From: SHLQ01 sp964441145
GTDB taxonomy: Bacteria; Actinomycetota; Acidimicrobiia; Acidimicrobiales; SHLQ01
Length of the DNA: 47,220 nucleotides
Direction of reading: 5' to 3'
NCBI GenBank assembly: GCA_964441145.1
Contig: CAYTUB010000012.1
Coordinates: forward strand, 1-47,220
The notes below the pieces were generated by a model. It made no database searches. It had not been told where the DNA came from and was given only the letters and a program-made list of their open reading frames with translations. The stretch's first letter is position 1. Each line of letters opens with the position of its first letter. Positions 15,166 through 25,012 of the stretch are shown in pieces. Position numbers and translations under genes: made by a program.

Positions 15166-15822
15166 GTGTCCGGGTCACCCACTCCCCGTGACCTCGACAG
15201 CCCCCGGATCCGCAGCCACATCGAGGCAGCGCTACTCGACGTCGCAGCGTGGCGCAGCCGTGGCCGTTTCGGCGATCGCCTCAAGGAGACCATTGGAGCC
15301 CTCACCGGAACCATCGTTGAGCTTGGCCCAGGTACCGGGGTCAACCTCCAGTACTACGCCCCAGGTGTGAGCGTTATCGCGGTGGAACCGAACCCGGTCA
15401 TGCGTGACAAGCTCGCTACGAATGCAAGGCGCCACAGGGTGGACATCGATATCCGTTCGGTGCGCGGCGAGCGCATCGACGTGGCAGACGCCTCGGCAGA
15501 CGCGGTGCTTGCGACGTTGGTGTTGTGTGGCGTCGACGACCCTGCGCAGGTGATCGCCGAAGCGCATCGAGTCCTCAAGCCGGGCGGGTCGTTCTTCTTC
15601 ATGGAACATGTCGCCGCTCCGGCCGACAGCCTCACCCGACGGGTGCAAGGGGCGGTCAAAGTGCCGCACCGATGGATGTTCAACGGCTGCGAAGTCGACC
15701 GCGACACCGCCTCGCTGCTGAGAGCATCGGCTTTCTCCGAAGTCGAGCTCGAAGAGGTCGATTGCGGCCCCGGTGACCTCTACGTACGCCACCGAATCAT
15801 CGGAACGGCGACGAAACAGTAG
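15166..15822 (+). CDS. Class I SAM-dependent methyltransferase (UbiE/METTL7-like)
   Basis: The 218-residue protein has the Rossmann core of small-molecule methyltransferases: IVELGPGTGVNLQYYA near 50-65 (motif I), VIAVEPNPVMRDKL (motif II), then DASADAVLATLVLCGVDDP and HRVLKPGGSFFFMEH, the last typical of UbiE/METTL7-like enzymes. There is no membrane helix. The start is GTG 15166, three bases after the chorismate mutase stop, so both are probably one transcript. The substrate is unknown; a quinone or lipid-type acceptor is the usual guess for this fold but is not shown here. It ends 5 bases from the convergent rsmB. Confidence 0.85.
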   Translation: MSGSPTPRDLDSPRIRSHIEAALLDVAAWRSRGRFGDRLKETIGALTGTIVELGPGTGVNLQYYAPGVSVIAVEPNPVMRDKLATNARRHRVDIDIRSVRGERIDVADASADAVLATLVLCGVDDPAQVIAEAHRVLKPGGSFFFMEHVAAPADSLTRRVQGAVKVPHRWMFNGCEVDRDTASLLRASAFSEVELEEVDCGPGDLYVRHRIIGTATKQ

Positions 15823-15827
15823 CGGCG

Positions 15828-16958
15828 CTACGTTGCCTTCATCCGATAGACGAAGGCGGCCATGCCATCGCCATCGAAGGTGTCGGGGAGTAGGCGCCCG
15901 CCACGACCATGGGGTTCCCACAGATCGTTTAGCGGTTCGGGTACGAGCTGGGGAAGTTCCGCGGCGATCCGGTCATCGACAGCGGTCGATTCGGCGGCGG
16001 TAAGCGTGCACACGGAGAACACGACCTGGCCACCCGGTTTCACCAGACGGCTCGCCGATTCGACGAGATCGAACTGCAGCTCCGCGAGGTTGTCGACGTC
16101 GGCTGGCGTGATTCGCCAGCGTGCATCGGGACGTCGCCGCAGCGACCCCAACCCGGAGCACGGGGCGTCGACCAGCACTGCATCCGCGCAGCTTTCCCGG
16201 TATGGCGGGTTCGTGGCATCGGCAACGACGCTCGACAAGTCGTTTCCCGTCTCCTTGGCCGCTGTGGCGACGAGACCAGCACGGTGCACGTGCAGGTCAG
16301 AGGCCACCACATGACCCTTCTCGCTGTCGCCGGCAACGTAGGTCGCCTTCCCACCGGGAGCCGCACACAGATCGAGTGCCAACCCATCGGGGTCAACCAA
16401 CGCTGCCACCGCTTGAGACGCCGAATCTTGACGGTAGCCATCGGGGCGTGTGTGCGTCGTCGCAGCTTCATTCATGGCCTCGAGAACCGCTACCGCCCGA
16501 TCGCCAAGATCCTCGGTTAACCGTTCGACGATCCAATTTGGATAGCTCAACCGATGTCCAACGGTGGGCCACTCTGGTTCGCCACCCTTGGCGATCTTGC
16601 GTAGGACAGCATTGACAAAACCTCGACCTCGCTTCGGGGTCGCTCCAACCGTCGCATCGACGGCTGCGTGCGCCGGCACTCGCATGAAGAGCAGCTGATA
16701 CGCGCCCACGCGCACGGCGGCTCGCACACGGCTGTCGACATCGTCGCGGTCGATGAAGCGATCTGCCGCGAAGTCGAGCGCGCGTTTCATTCGGGTACTG
16801 CCGTAGGTCAGCTCGGTGACGAACCCTCGGTCTCGGGTATCCAACGGTGATTCTTCGAGCAACTTGGGCAAGAGCAGGTTCGCATACGCACCGTCGACTT
16901 CAACCCGTTCGAGTACTTCGATCGCCAGGCGTCGGGCCGCCACTCCATCTTCAGGCAT
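15828..16958 (-). CDS. rsmB: 16S rRNA cytosine-C5 methyltransferase RsmB (Sun/NOL1 family)
   Basis: This enzyme makes m5C in 16S rRNA. The N-terminal NusB-like RNA-binding domain covers about residues 5-135 (ARRLAIEVLERVE, then TRDRGFVTELTYG and AAVRVGAYQLLF). The methyltransferase part has motif I LDLCAAPGGKATYVAG near 208-223, motif IV VDAPCSGLGSLRRRPD near 270, and the catalytic motif VI FSVCTLTAAES near 322. ATG 16956-16958 (MPEDGVAARR) lies 8 bases after the fmt stop; the open frame further upstream overlaps fmt and is not homologous. The gene completes the def-fmt-rsmB set, all on the minus strand. The length of 376 residues is somewhat short but all motifs are present. Confidence 0.95.
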   Translation of the reverse strand: MPEDGVAARRLAIEVLERVEVDGAYANLLLPKLLEESPLDTRDRGFVTELTYGSTRMKRALDFAADRFIDRDDVDSRVRAAVRVGAYQLLFMRVPAHAAVDATVGATPKRGRGFVNAVLRKIAKGGEPEWPTVGHRLSYPNWIVERLTEDLGDRAVAVLEAMNEAATTHTRPDGYRQDSASQAVAALVDPDGLALDLCAAPGGKATYVAGDSEKGHVVASDLHVHRAGLVATAAKETGNDLSSVVADATNPPYRESCADAVLVDAPCSGLGSLRRRPDARWRITPADVDNLAELQFDLVESASRLVKPGGQVVFSVCTLTAAESTAVDDRIAAELPQLVPEPLNDLWEPHGRGGRLLPDTFDGDGMAAFVYRMKAT

Positions 16959-16966
16959 CAGCAGGC

Positions 16967-17911
16967 TTACGCACTGGGGGTACCGTCGGGCTCGTCGAGT
17001 TCGCTCAAGAGGGCGAAACGCTCGCCGTCTGGCTGAGCACCATTCGCCCAATCTTTGGCATCCATACGCGGTTTACCTGCGGGCTGCACAGTGATCAACC
17101 GAATTCCGCCGTCGCCGGTACCGACGACCAAGTCCTGTATTTCGCCGACTCGGTGTGACCCCTCGACGGGTTCGGCCATATGGATCTTGAATCGGTCGTC
17201 GCGAAACGACGTCCATGCATTACCCACCCGAATAATGCGGTCGAGCTCGATGGCTGGCCGATGCCAGTCGAGAAAGCGGTCGAGGATCGTGAGCTTCTTG
17301 GCGTACACGACCTCGCCGGTCTGTGGGGTTGGGTCGGTAAAGCCGTTTCTCATGGCTTCGATGAGCACACCGGCTCCAGAGATCGCCATCGATTGCCACA
17401 GGGTGAGCAGCGTCTCGTCGAGATGTATCGGCACCCGATGCAGCGACCACACGTCGCCCTCGTCCAAGCCTTCGACGACGCTCATGATGGCGATAGCGGT
17501 CTCGGAGTCACCAGCGAGGATCGCTCGTTCAACCGGCGCCGCGCCACGCCAACGTGGAAGATCGGAGAAGTGGATGTTGACCATCGGAATCTCGGCCAAC
17601 ACGTGGGGTTTGATGATCTGCCCAAACGCAACGACGACAGCGAGATCAATCGGGTTCTCCGCGTGTACGGCGAGCAGTTCATCGACGTCAGTGGTGACCG
17701 GTATCTCGAGATCGAGAGCGGCCTTCTTGACTGCGGTTGGCGATGTCTTTCCTCCCCGGCCGCGTCGCTTGTCTTCAGCAGACACCACGAGCGGGATTTC
17801 ATACCCGGCGGTGTGAAGCGCCCGAAGGGTCGGGACTGCAAGCGCTGGCGTACCGAGAAAGGCAACGCGGCGTATCGCTGCAGGATCAGATGGCGGCAAT
17901 GGAAGGGTCAC
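16967..17911 (-). CDS. fmt: Methionyl-tRNA formyltransferase
   Basis: This enzyme formylates initiator Met-tRNA with 10-formyltetrahydrofolate. The N-terminal catalytic domain has RVAFLGTPALAVPTLRAL at 15-32, the folate/catalytic segment NIHFSDLPRWRGAAP near 112-126 (Asn and His of the active site; HFSDLP in place of the common HPSLLP), and EGLDEGDVW near 150 with the third catalytic residue. The C-terminal OB-like domain binds the tRNA acceptor stem. At 314 residues it is full length. It lies between def (29 bases upstream) and rsmB, an order conserved in actinobacteria. Confidence 0.97.
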   Translation of the reverse strand: MTLPLPPSDPAAIRRVAFLGTPALAVPTLRALHTAGYEIPLVVSAEDKRRGRGGKTSPTAVKKAALDLEIPVTTDVDELLAVHAENPIDLAVVVAFGQIIKPHVLAEIPMVNIHFSDLPRWRGAAPVERAILAGDSETAIAIMSVVEGLDEGDVWSLHRVPIHLDETLLTLWQSMAISGAGVLIEAMRNGFTDPTPQTGEVVYAKKLTILDRFLDWHRPAIELDRIIRVGNAWTSFRDDRFKIHMAEPVEGSHRVGEIQDLVVGTGDGGIRLITVQPAGKPRMDAKDWANGAQPDGERFALLSELDEPDGTPSA

Positions 17912-17940
17912 GTGGTGCTCTGGTCGTTGTGCTGGTGTTG

Positions 17941-18519
17941 TTATGGCAGGAAGAGGCCGCCGCCGCTTTTGGGCGGTAGGTCGAGACCGAGCTCGTCGCT
18001 CATGGCAGCAACGGAGTCATCACCTGACTCGGCTCGTTGTCGGAGCGTCTTCTTCGCGTCGCGTTTTTGTTCGTCGTCGAGGTGTTCGACGAGCAGTACG
18101 CCGTTGAGATGGTCGAGTTCGTGCTGGTACAGGCGAGCTTCGAGCTCATCGGCCTCGATATCCACCTCGTTGCCGTCGATATCGCGGCCGCGGATGTGGA
18201 TGGTCTTTGGACGGGTGATCTGCCACGAAAGCCCAGGCACCGAGAGACAGCCTTCGAGAAAGTCCCACTCGCCATCGCTTTCGATGATCTCCGGGTTGAT
18301 GAGCACGCTTGGCGCCTCACCCTCTTCCAGGTCGTAGACAAAGAGTCGCTTGCGAACCCCGACCTGTGGCGCGGCGAGACCCAACCCTGGTTCGTCGTAC
18401 ATGGTTTCGAGCATGTCCTCGACAAGACGGACCAGCGCACCGTCGATGTCGGTCACCTCTTTGGCGACCTGCTTGAGAACAGGGTCGCCATAGTGACGGA
18501 TTCGATAAGGAGCACTCAC
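17941..18519 (-). CDS. def: Peptide deformylase
   Basis: The enzyme removes the N-formyl group from new proteins at the ribosome exit. All three metal-site motifs are present: GLGLAAPQVG (motif 1, near 46-55), EGCLSVPG (motif 2, with the Cys ligand, near 90-97) and QHELDHLNG (motif 3, near 131-139). A C-terminal extension of about 40 residues ends in a Gly-rich GGGLFLP. The start is GTG 18517-18519. It heads the def-fmt-rsmB block and is divergent from the RsmC-like gene, with only 22 bases between the starts, so their promoters must overlap. Confidence 0.97.
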   Translation of the reverse strand: MSAPYRIRHYGDPVLKQVAKEVTDIDGALVRLVEDMLETMYDEPGLGLAAPQVGVRKRLFVYDLEEGEAPSVLINPEIIESDGEWDFLEGCLSVPGLSWQITRPKTIHIRGRDIDGNEVDIEADELEARLYQHELDHLNGVLLVEHLDDEQKRDAKKTLRQRAESGDDSVAAMSDELGLDLPPKSGGGLFLP

Positions 18520-18541
18520 GCTTCCAGGCTACCGTTGCGGC

Positions 18542-19204
18542 GTGGTATCGACCGACGCCAATGGTGGTCACTATTTCGAAGGCAGCCCAACGGTTGCCTC
18601 CAACCGACGCGAGATCGAACTCGTCCTACCCGACGTGTATCTCTCGCTCACCACCGACTCGGGCGTGTTCGCTGGTGGCGCCGTCGATAAGGGAACCAAG
18701 TACCTGCTTCGATCACTCTTGGAGCTCCCACCTCTCGACCCCTCACCTGGGTCGGTGCTCGACCTTGGCTGCGGATACGGACCAATCGGCCTCACCATGG
18801 CAAAGCGGCTGCCCGACGCCCAGGTTTGGGGTGTTGACGTCAACGAACGGGCAATCGGCCTCGCGAAAGAGAACGCCAAAGCAAATGAGGTTGCCAACGC
18901 CACATTCGGGCCTGCGGCAGCTATCGATGCAGACCAGCGATTCGATCTCATCGTGTCGAACCCACCGATTCGCATCGGCAAACAGGCACTCCACGCCTTG
19001 CTCTCCACCTGGCTCGATCGTTTGAACCCTGGCGGTCGAGCGTGGATGGTGGTGCAGAAGCACTTAGGCAGCGACTCGCTCGCGGCGTGGCTTACCGATC
19101 AGGGCTGGGAGACCACCCGACTGAGTTCGAAGAGTGGATTTCGCATATTGGAAACGCGTGCCCGCCCAACGCAAGACCAACCTGGCTCCCAGGAGACATC
19201 ATGA
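18542..19204 (+). CDS. RsmC-like class I methyltransferase
   Basis: The 220-residue protein matches the MTS/RsmC-type small-domain methyltransferases that modify guanine N2 in rRNA. It begins with the family's pre-domain (LVLPDVYLSLTTDSGVFAGG, near 28-47), then motif I LDLGCGYGPIGLTMAKRL near 73-90, and the base-flipping motif IV SNPPIR near 139-144 (NPPxH/R). Single-domain members of about 200 residues are common in actinobacteria, so a missing duplicated N-terminal domain is not damage. The first codon is GTG 18542. Its stop overlaps the next ATG (ATGA), coupling it to another RNA methyltransferase and supporting an RNA target. Confidence 0.87.
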   Translation: MVSTDANGGHYFEGSPTVASNRREIELVLPDVYLSLTTDSGVFAGGAVDKGTKYLLRSLLELPPLDPSPGSVLDLGCGYGPIGLTMAKRLPDAQVWGVDVNERAIGLAKENAKANEVANATFGPAAAIDADQRFDLIVSNPPIRIGKQALHALLSTWLDRLNPGGRAWMVVQKHLGSDSLAAWLTDQGWETTRLSSKSGFRILETRARPTQDQPGSQETS

Positions 19205-19731
19205 AGAACCTCGATCCGACCGGACTCAAGCGTTTGCATCGCGATTGGCGGCGAACGACCACCCAGGAGATCTCGCTAATCCTCGACAGTGTGCAAACGC
19301 CCTACAACGTCGGCACGGTCATTCGCACAAGCGCAGCGCTTGGCGTGAGCCACCTGTGGCTCGTCGGCGCCACCGAATCGCCCAACCATCCAAAGACGAA
19401 CAAGACCGCTTTGGGAACGCAGCGCTATGTCGAGTGGACGGCAGTTGACACCCCCAACGAAGCGATCGCGGCCGCCCGAGACAAGGGGTTCACCGTGGTC
19501 GGCGTCGAACTGGCCGACGATGCCTCCCCGCTGTACGAACTCGACCTCTCCGGCAAGGTGTGCCTGGTCGTGGGCCACGAAGACCGAGGCCTGAGCAAGG
19601 ACGCCCTCGCTGCATGCGACGCGGTGGGTTATATCCCCCAGGTCGGCAAAGTCGGTTCGCTCAACGTGGGCGTGGCAGCCTCGATCGCCATCTCCGAAGC
19701 CCGCCGCCAAGGCTGGACCAGCGCTATCTAG
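19201..19731 (+). CDS. TrmH-family tRNA/rRNA 2'-O-methyltransferase
   Basis: This 176-residue SPOUT enzyme has the compact form without an extra N-terminal domain. Motif 1 is LDSVQTPYNVGTVIRTSAALG at about 29-49, motif 2 is CLVVGHEDRGLSKDAL near 121-136, and motif 3 is IPQVGKVGSLNVGVAASIA near 145-163. The layout matches the TrmH group acting on tRNA Gm18, rather than the rRNA enzyme at 7920. ATG 19201 overlaps the preceding stop by 4 bases, so both methyltransferases are likely one transcript. A 49-nt palindrome begins two bases after its TAG. Confidence 0.92.
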   Translation: MKNLDPTGLKRLHRDWRRTTTQEISLILDSVQTPYNVGTVIRTSAALGVSHLWLVGATESPNHPKTNKTALGTQRYVEWTAVDTPNEAIAAARDKGFTVVGVELADDASPLYELDLSGKVCLVVGHEDRGLSKDALAACDAVGYIPQVGKVGSLNVGVAASIAISEARRQGWTSAI

Positions 19732-19732
19732 G

Positions 19733-19781
19733 AATCTGTGGTCAGCCAGCGGACTATAGGCATGCTCAGCGACCACAGATT
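19733..19781. repeat. 49-nt palindromic repeat, family B, copy 2
   Basis: The ends AATCTGTGGTC and GACCACAGATT are perfect reverse complements. Read on the minus strand the inside (GAGCATGCCTATAGTCCGCT) nearly matches copy 1 at 7472-7520. It fills the convergent gap between the TrmH gene and the molybdopterin oxidoreductase, two bases from each stop, so here it may also act as a two-way terminator. Confidence 0.82.
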
Positions 19782-19783
19782 TT

Positions 19784-21844
19784 CTAGAGAGGTGCAACCT
19801 GGACGAGGGTGTCGCCGTAGTTCGATCCGTGTCCGAACTCGGTGTCGGCAGCGTTGGTCAGGTCGTTGATCGACCCAACCCCATCGCCATAGGCGCTGTC
19901 GACATACCCCCACGGGACGCTCACGACCCCGGGTCGAAGTCGGTCGCTGATCGCCACCGGCAATACCAACGACCCCCGGTCGTTGAAGACTCGGGCGCTG
20001 TCGCCGTCTTCCAAACCTCTCGACGCTGCGTCGGCGGGATCGAGTTCAATATGTGGCTTGGTTTCTCGCCCAGCATGTGCCTCGAGGTCCGAATAGGACG
20101 TGTTTAGGAACCGGGTTGCCTTCTTCGGTGTTTGCAGCATGAGCGGGAACCGCTCCATGAGCGCACTCCCGGGTCCTTCGGCGATCGGCACCCACTCGGG
20201 GAGGCGGGTGAGTCCGAGGAAACCGGACTCCTCGGCGACAAAGTGCGCTCGCCCGTCGAACGTCGGAAAGCCACCTTCGGCGTAGGGCAGGTGATCCTGC
20301 GGGAAGTCGCTCACCCGCACGAAGCCATCGGCTTTGAGCGCGTTCATATCAATGTCGTCGCTGACCGCGATCTCTATCTGGTCTTCATCGCTGAGCTGCA
20401 GCACCGTGTCGGTGAAACCAAAGGCCGTGGCAAGCCGTCGAAACAGCTCGGTATTGGCCACCGCTTTACCTAACGGCTCCGTTGCTGGTTCGTTCCAGCC
20501 GAGCCACAAGTGCCCCCAAGCGGGCATCACGTCGAGTTGCTCGGTCTCCATGGCTGCGGGCAACACGACGTCGGCGTAGCGAGCGGTGTCGGTCATGAAT
20601 TGCTCGGAAACCACCGTGAAGAGGTCTTCGCGCTCGAGCCCTCGTCGAATAGATGCTGAGTCGGGCATTGAAAGCACCGGGTTGCCGTTCCAGATCATGA
20701 GTGCATGGACCGGCTCGTCGAGGCCGGTGAGGCTGTGGCCGAGGCGGGGCTGGTCGAGCACCCGCGTCTCGCCGACCCCGGCGGCGGTCACCGCGGCGAG
20801 TGCGCCTACGGCGTCGGGATCAACATTGCTCACTTCGGCCCACGATCCGACACTTCGCGCAAAGCCTCCACCGAGCATGCGATGTGCGCCGGTCAACAGC
20901 GGGATCATGGAGAGGAGTCGGTACATGGTGGGTCCGCTGAAGTGGTGCTCGATGCCGATCAGCCCCCGAAGCATCGTCTTAGGCGTCTCACCAATAGAGC
21001 GCGCTAGCGATCGGATCACATCTGCGTCCACTCCACACAGCGGGGCTGCCCATTCGGGGGTGTGGTCGCCAACATGGGCCGCGAACTCCTCGAAGCCGGC
21101 CGTGTAGGAGTCGATGTAGTCCTGATCGACAAGCTCGTCTGCGATCAGCACGTTGGCGATCGCTAGGAGCATCGCGACGTCGGTTCCTGGCAGCGGTTGG
21201 ATGTGTAGGTCGGCGCGATCAGCCGTGATCGTGCGGATCGGGTCGATCACCACGACTCGGGCGCCTCGGGCTTGCGCGGCTTCTACCACCGGCCAGAAAT
21301 GCCGGTTCGTGAGGCGGGTGTTTGTGCCCCACAAGATGATCTGGTCCGAGTGCTCGGCCTGCATAGGGTCTGACCCGAGCCCCGCTCCATAGACCGAAGC
21401 CATTCCGAACCCAGAGGCCATGCCGCAGACGTTGCCGCCCTGGCGAGAAGCGCCAAGCTTGGCGAAGAAAGCCTTGCTGGTCGCGTCCTTTTGGATCAGG
21501 CCCTGTGTTCCCGCCGACCACCACGGAAAGATCGCTTCCCCGCCGTAGGTCTCGCGGACGCGGGTGAATTCGCCCACCACCATCTGCAGTGCTTCTTCCC
21601 ACGAGGCCTCGCGGAACTCGCCGCTGCCCTTTGTGCCGGTGCGGATGAGTGGGGTGAGCAGACGGTCGGTGTGGTTGACGCGTCCGACGAACTTGTTGAC
21701 CTTGGGGCACAGTTCGCCCTTTGAGAACGGGTGGTTCGGGTTTCCCTTGACCGAAGTCAGCACTCCGTCGACCGCGGTCGCCACCCACCCGCAGCTATCG
21801 GGGCAATCATGGTGACACGTTCCGAGAACTTCTATCGTCGACAT
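19784..21844 (-). CDS. Molybdopterin-dependent oxidoreductase with N-terminal Fe-S site
   Basis: This 686-residue enzyme belongs to the bis-MGD (DMSO-reductase superfamily) oxidoreductases. The N-terminal four-cysteine site is C10, C14, C18 and C46 (CHHDCPDSCGW, then ELCPK), for a 4Fe-4S cluster. The MGD domains follow: SWEEALQMVVGEF near 80, GGNVCGMASGFGMASVYGAGLG near 135, IILWGTNTRLTNRHFWP near 168, ARVVVIDPIRTITA near 193, and a C-terminal dinucleotide-binding domain (PKKATRFLNTSYSD onward). No Tat or Sec signal is seen, so it is probably cytoplasmic. The substrate is unknown; this subgroup is annotated variously as anaerobic dehydrogenase or formate-dehydrogenase-like. No electron-transfer subunit lies beside it. 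Confidence 0.88.
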   Translation of the reverse strand: MSTIEVLGTCHHDCPDSCGWVATAVDGVLTSVKGNPNHPFSKGELCPKVNKFVGRVNHTDRLLTPLIRTGTKGSGEFREASWEEALQMVVGEFTRVRETYGGEAIFPWWSAGTQGLIQKDATSKAFFAKLGASRQGGNVCGMASGFGMASVYGAGLGSDPMQAEHSDQIILWGTNTRLTNRHFWPVVEAAQARGARVVVIDPIRTITADRADLHIQPLPGTDVAMLLAIANVLIADELVDQDYIDSYTAGFEEFAAHVGDHTPEWAAPLCGVDADVIRSLARSIGETPKTMLRGLIGIEHHFSGPTMYRLLSMIPLLTGAHRMLGGGFARSVGSWAEVSNVDPDAVGALAAVTAAGVGETRVLDQPRLGHSLTGLDEPVHALMIWNGNPVLSMPDSASIRRGLEREDLFTVVSEQFMTDTARYADVVLPAAMETEQLDVMPAWGHLWLGWNEPATEPLGKAVANTELFRRLATAFGFTDTVLQLSDEDQIEIAVSDDIDMNALKADGFVRVSDFPQDHLPYAEGGFPTFDGRAHFVAEESGFLGLTRLPEWVPIAEGPGSALMERFPLMLQTPKKATRFLNTSYSDLEAHAGRETKPHIELDPADAASRGLEDGDSARVFNDRGSLVLPVAISDRLRPGVVSVPWGYVDSAYGDGVGSINDLTNAADTEFGHGSNYGDTLVQVAPL

Positions 21845-21862
21845 GTAGCGACTCTAGGCCGG

Positions 21863-23683
21863 TTAGATATCGATCGGGTCAACTTCGACGCGAAGCCGCT
21901 CGGCTGGGCGTTCGGTCTGGTGCAAGGCGTTGAGGAGCGTGTCGTGATCGGGAGCGCTGACCCGCCATTGATCGTCGAGTTCACGAATCTCAACCTGCTC
22001 AGCCCCATCAGCGATAGTGGATCGCAACGCATCCACGTACGTCTCGCCACCGGCTCCCGACACGAGGGCCCATGCTCCGTAGGGCGGCTGTTTGAGGAGT
22101 TGACGGACATCTCGTTGGGCGTTGGCTACCCGACTTGGGTCACCGTGCACGGCCGCTTCGATCACGATGTCAGTGGGACGGCGGGTTTGGACGATCACCC
22201 GACCTCCTCCTTGGCGATTTCCGACGCGACGAGCCGCGAGGGCGAGGTGTGCAAAGGCAGTTTCGGCCGCTCGGGCGCGTGGTTGGGCGAGTTCTTGGTC
22301 AAAGTCCAAGAAGATGACCGCCGTTGCCGACTCGATTCGATGCAGCAGGGCTTGGGTACCAATGAAGAGATGATCTCCCCGGAGTTCTTTGCTCTCGGTC
22401 TCGGCGGTCACTTCGATCACCGGGCGTTTGGCCAGCGCTGCGAGCTCTTCAGCGACGCGCGAAAGACCGGGACGAATCAACTTCATCTTGGTCGTGCCAC
22501 ACGAACCGCACACGACGGGTCGCTCGCTGCCACACGATCGGCACACCAACACCTGATCTGGTTGATGCACGGCGGCCCCGCATGTCTCACAGTCAGCGAG
22601 GGTGTCGCAGCGCGAACAGGCGAGCATCTGCGCTCGCCCCTTGCGGTTGAGGATGCACGCCACTGCCCCGTCGCTGCGGACTGCGTCGACCAGCTCGGCC
22701 GACAACAAGCCGGGGGTTTCCGATCGGCGCATGTCGACAACCTGCACAAAGGGCCACCCATTGCGTTGCGCCGAGCGCTCCGGGATCAGGCGTCGGTCGG
22801 AACCAACGAGCGCTTCAAGCGACGGTGAGGGCGAACTCAAGATGCTTGGCACTCCAGCACGACGTGCCCGTTCGATGGCGATGTCGCGTGCATTCCACGT
22901 TGGGCTGCGTTCTTCTTTGAACGCTGAGTCGTGTTCGTCGATGACCACAACGGCGTCGATGTCATCGAGCGGCGCAAGCGCGGCGGCTCGTGTGCCCACC
23001 ACGACCGCCCCCGCCGCCGCACGAGCCCACTGTTCGGGGTACTCGGCTACCGCGACACCTGCCGCTTTCAGCTGCCCAGCCACGTAGCGACGATCGGCAA
23101 TGGTGGGCACCAACACGAGCGCTCGCCCCTTGGCCGCAGCGCCGAGCGCGAGATCTATCCCACGATCTGCGGGCGGAGTCTCGACGATTGTTACCCCGGT
23201 GTGATCGAACAGGTGATGCAGCGGTCCGTCCGGGGCACCAGATGTGGCTGATGCCGGTTGGGGAAGCTGGGCCACCATCTGCGGCGGTGACGCGGCACGA
23301 AGGAAGTGCACCGTACGCCCATACCAACGATGTGCCGCCCACTCGCTGAGCTCAAGGATCTCCTGGGATGGTCCCACGCTCGACCACTTTCGTAGCGGAG
23401 CGATCTCCATTGTTGGGTCGTGTTCTACATCGACAGCGGTGACCCACCCAGCGGTGCGCCGACCAGCGAAATCCACCCGCACGAGCGACCCAACAGCCAC
23501 CTTCTCGGCGCGGCCATCGGACTCCCACGCCTCGGGGACCTCGTAGGTGAACGACTGAGTGATCGCCGTGATATCGGGCTGGACGCGCACCAGGCGCCCC
23601 TCAGGGAGCGGAAAGGAACGCGTGGATTTCTCCGCGCTCGGCACCGACTCGAAGCCGGGCAGCGTGCCACTCCACTCACTCAT
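21863..23683 (-). CDS. priA: PriA-like primosomal protein N', degenerate helicase
   Basis: PriA restarts stalled replication forks. The 606-residue product keeps the N-terminal DNA-binding domain (QSFTYEVPEAW, VGSLVRVDFAGRRTAGWV) and the central zinc region with eight cysteines (C356, C359, C365, C368, C381, C384, C392, C395). The helicase motor is broken: the Walker A GxTGSGKT is replaced by VTIVETPPADRGIDL near 165-178, and the DEEH box reads DEHD at 249-252. Mycobacterial PriA lost Walker A in the same way, so this is a known actinobacterial form that may act as a scaffold. ATG 23681-23683 is chosen over an upstream codon overlapping the palindrome. It follows metK and a 53-nt palindrome. 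Confidence 0.9.
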   Translation of the reverse strand: MSEWSGTLPGFESVPSAEKSTRSFPLPEGRLVRVQPDITAITQSFTYEVPEAWESDGRAEKVAVGSLVRVDFAGRRTAGWVTAVDVEHDPTMEIAPLRKWSSVGPSQEILELSEWAAHRWYGRTVHFLRAASPPQMVAQLPQPASATSGAPDGPLHHLFDHTGVTIVETPPADRGIDLALGAAAKGRALVLVPTIADRRYVAGQLKAAGVAVAEYPEQWARAAAGAVVVGTRAAALAPLDDIDAVVVIDEHDSAFKEERSPTWNARDIAIERARRAGVPSILSSPSPSLEALVGSDRRLIPERSAQRNGWPFVQVVDMRRSETPGLLSAELVDAVRSDGAVACILNRKGRAQMLACSRCDTLADCETCGAAVHQPDQVLVCRSCGSERPVVCGSCGTTKMKLIRPGLSRVAEELAALAKRPVIEVTAETESKELRGDHLFIGTQALLHRIESATAVIFLDFDQELAQPRARAAETAFAHLALAARRVGNRQGGGRVIVQTRRPTDIVIEAAVHGDPSRVANAQRDVRQLLKQPPYGAWALVSGAGGETYVDALRSTIADGAEQVEIRELDDQWRVSAPDHDTLLNALHQTERPAERLRVEVDPIDI

Positions 23684-23717
23684 CGCTGGCGACCATAGCC
23701 GCCAACGCTGACAGCCC

Positions 23718-23770
23718 AAGATTTGTCCCCCGTTTGATACCTATACGGTACTTTTTGGGGGACAGATCTT
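23718..23770. repeat. 53-nt palindromic repeat, family A, copy 1
   Basis: The arms AAGATTTGTCCCCC and GGGGGACAGATCTT are inverted with one mismatch. The first 24 bases are identical to those of copy 2 at 37147-37199, also 53 nt and in the same orientation. It lies one base after the metK TAA (minus strand) and 34 bases before the priA start. Confidence 0.85.
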
Positions 23771-23771
23771 T

Positions 23772-24965
<1,194 letters not shown>

Positions 24966-25012
24966 GAGTATCTACTCCTCGGTTCGGCCGAGACTCTAGG
25001 GGATTAAAAGAC

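Noticed and set aside
23718..23770. Simple intrinsic terminators as the full explanation of the palindromes
   Set aside because: Loop-side bases and total length are conserved between copies, and one family B copy sits in a divergent promoter region.
24966..25012. A SAM riboswitch before metK
   Set aside because: The gap to coaBC is only 47 bases with one 5-bp hairpin; too short for any SAM aptamer.
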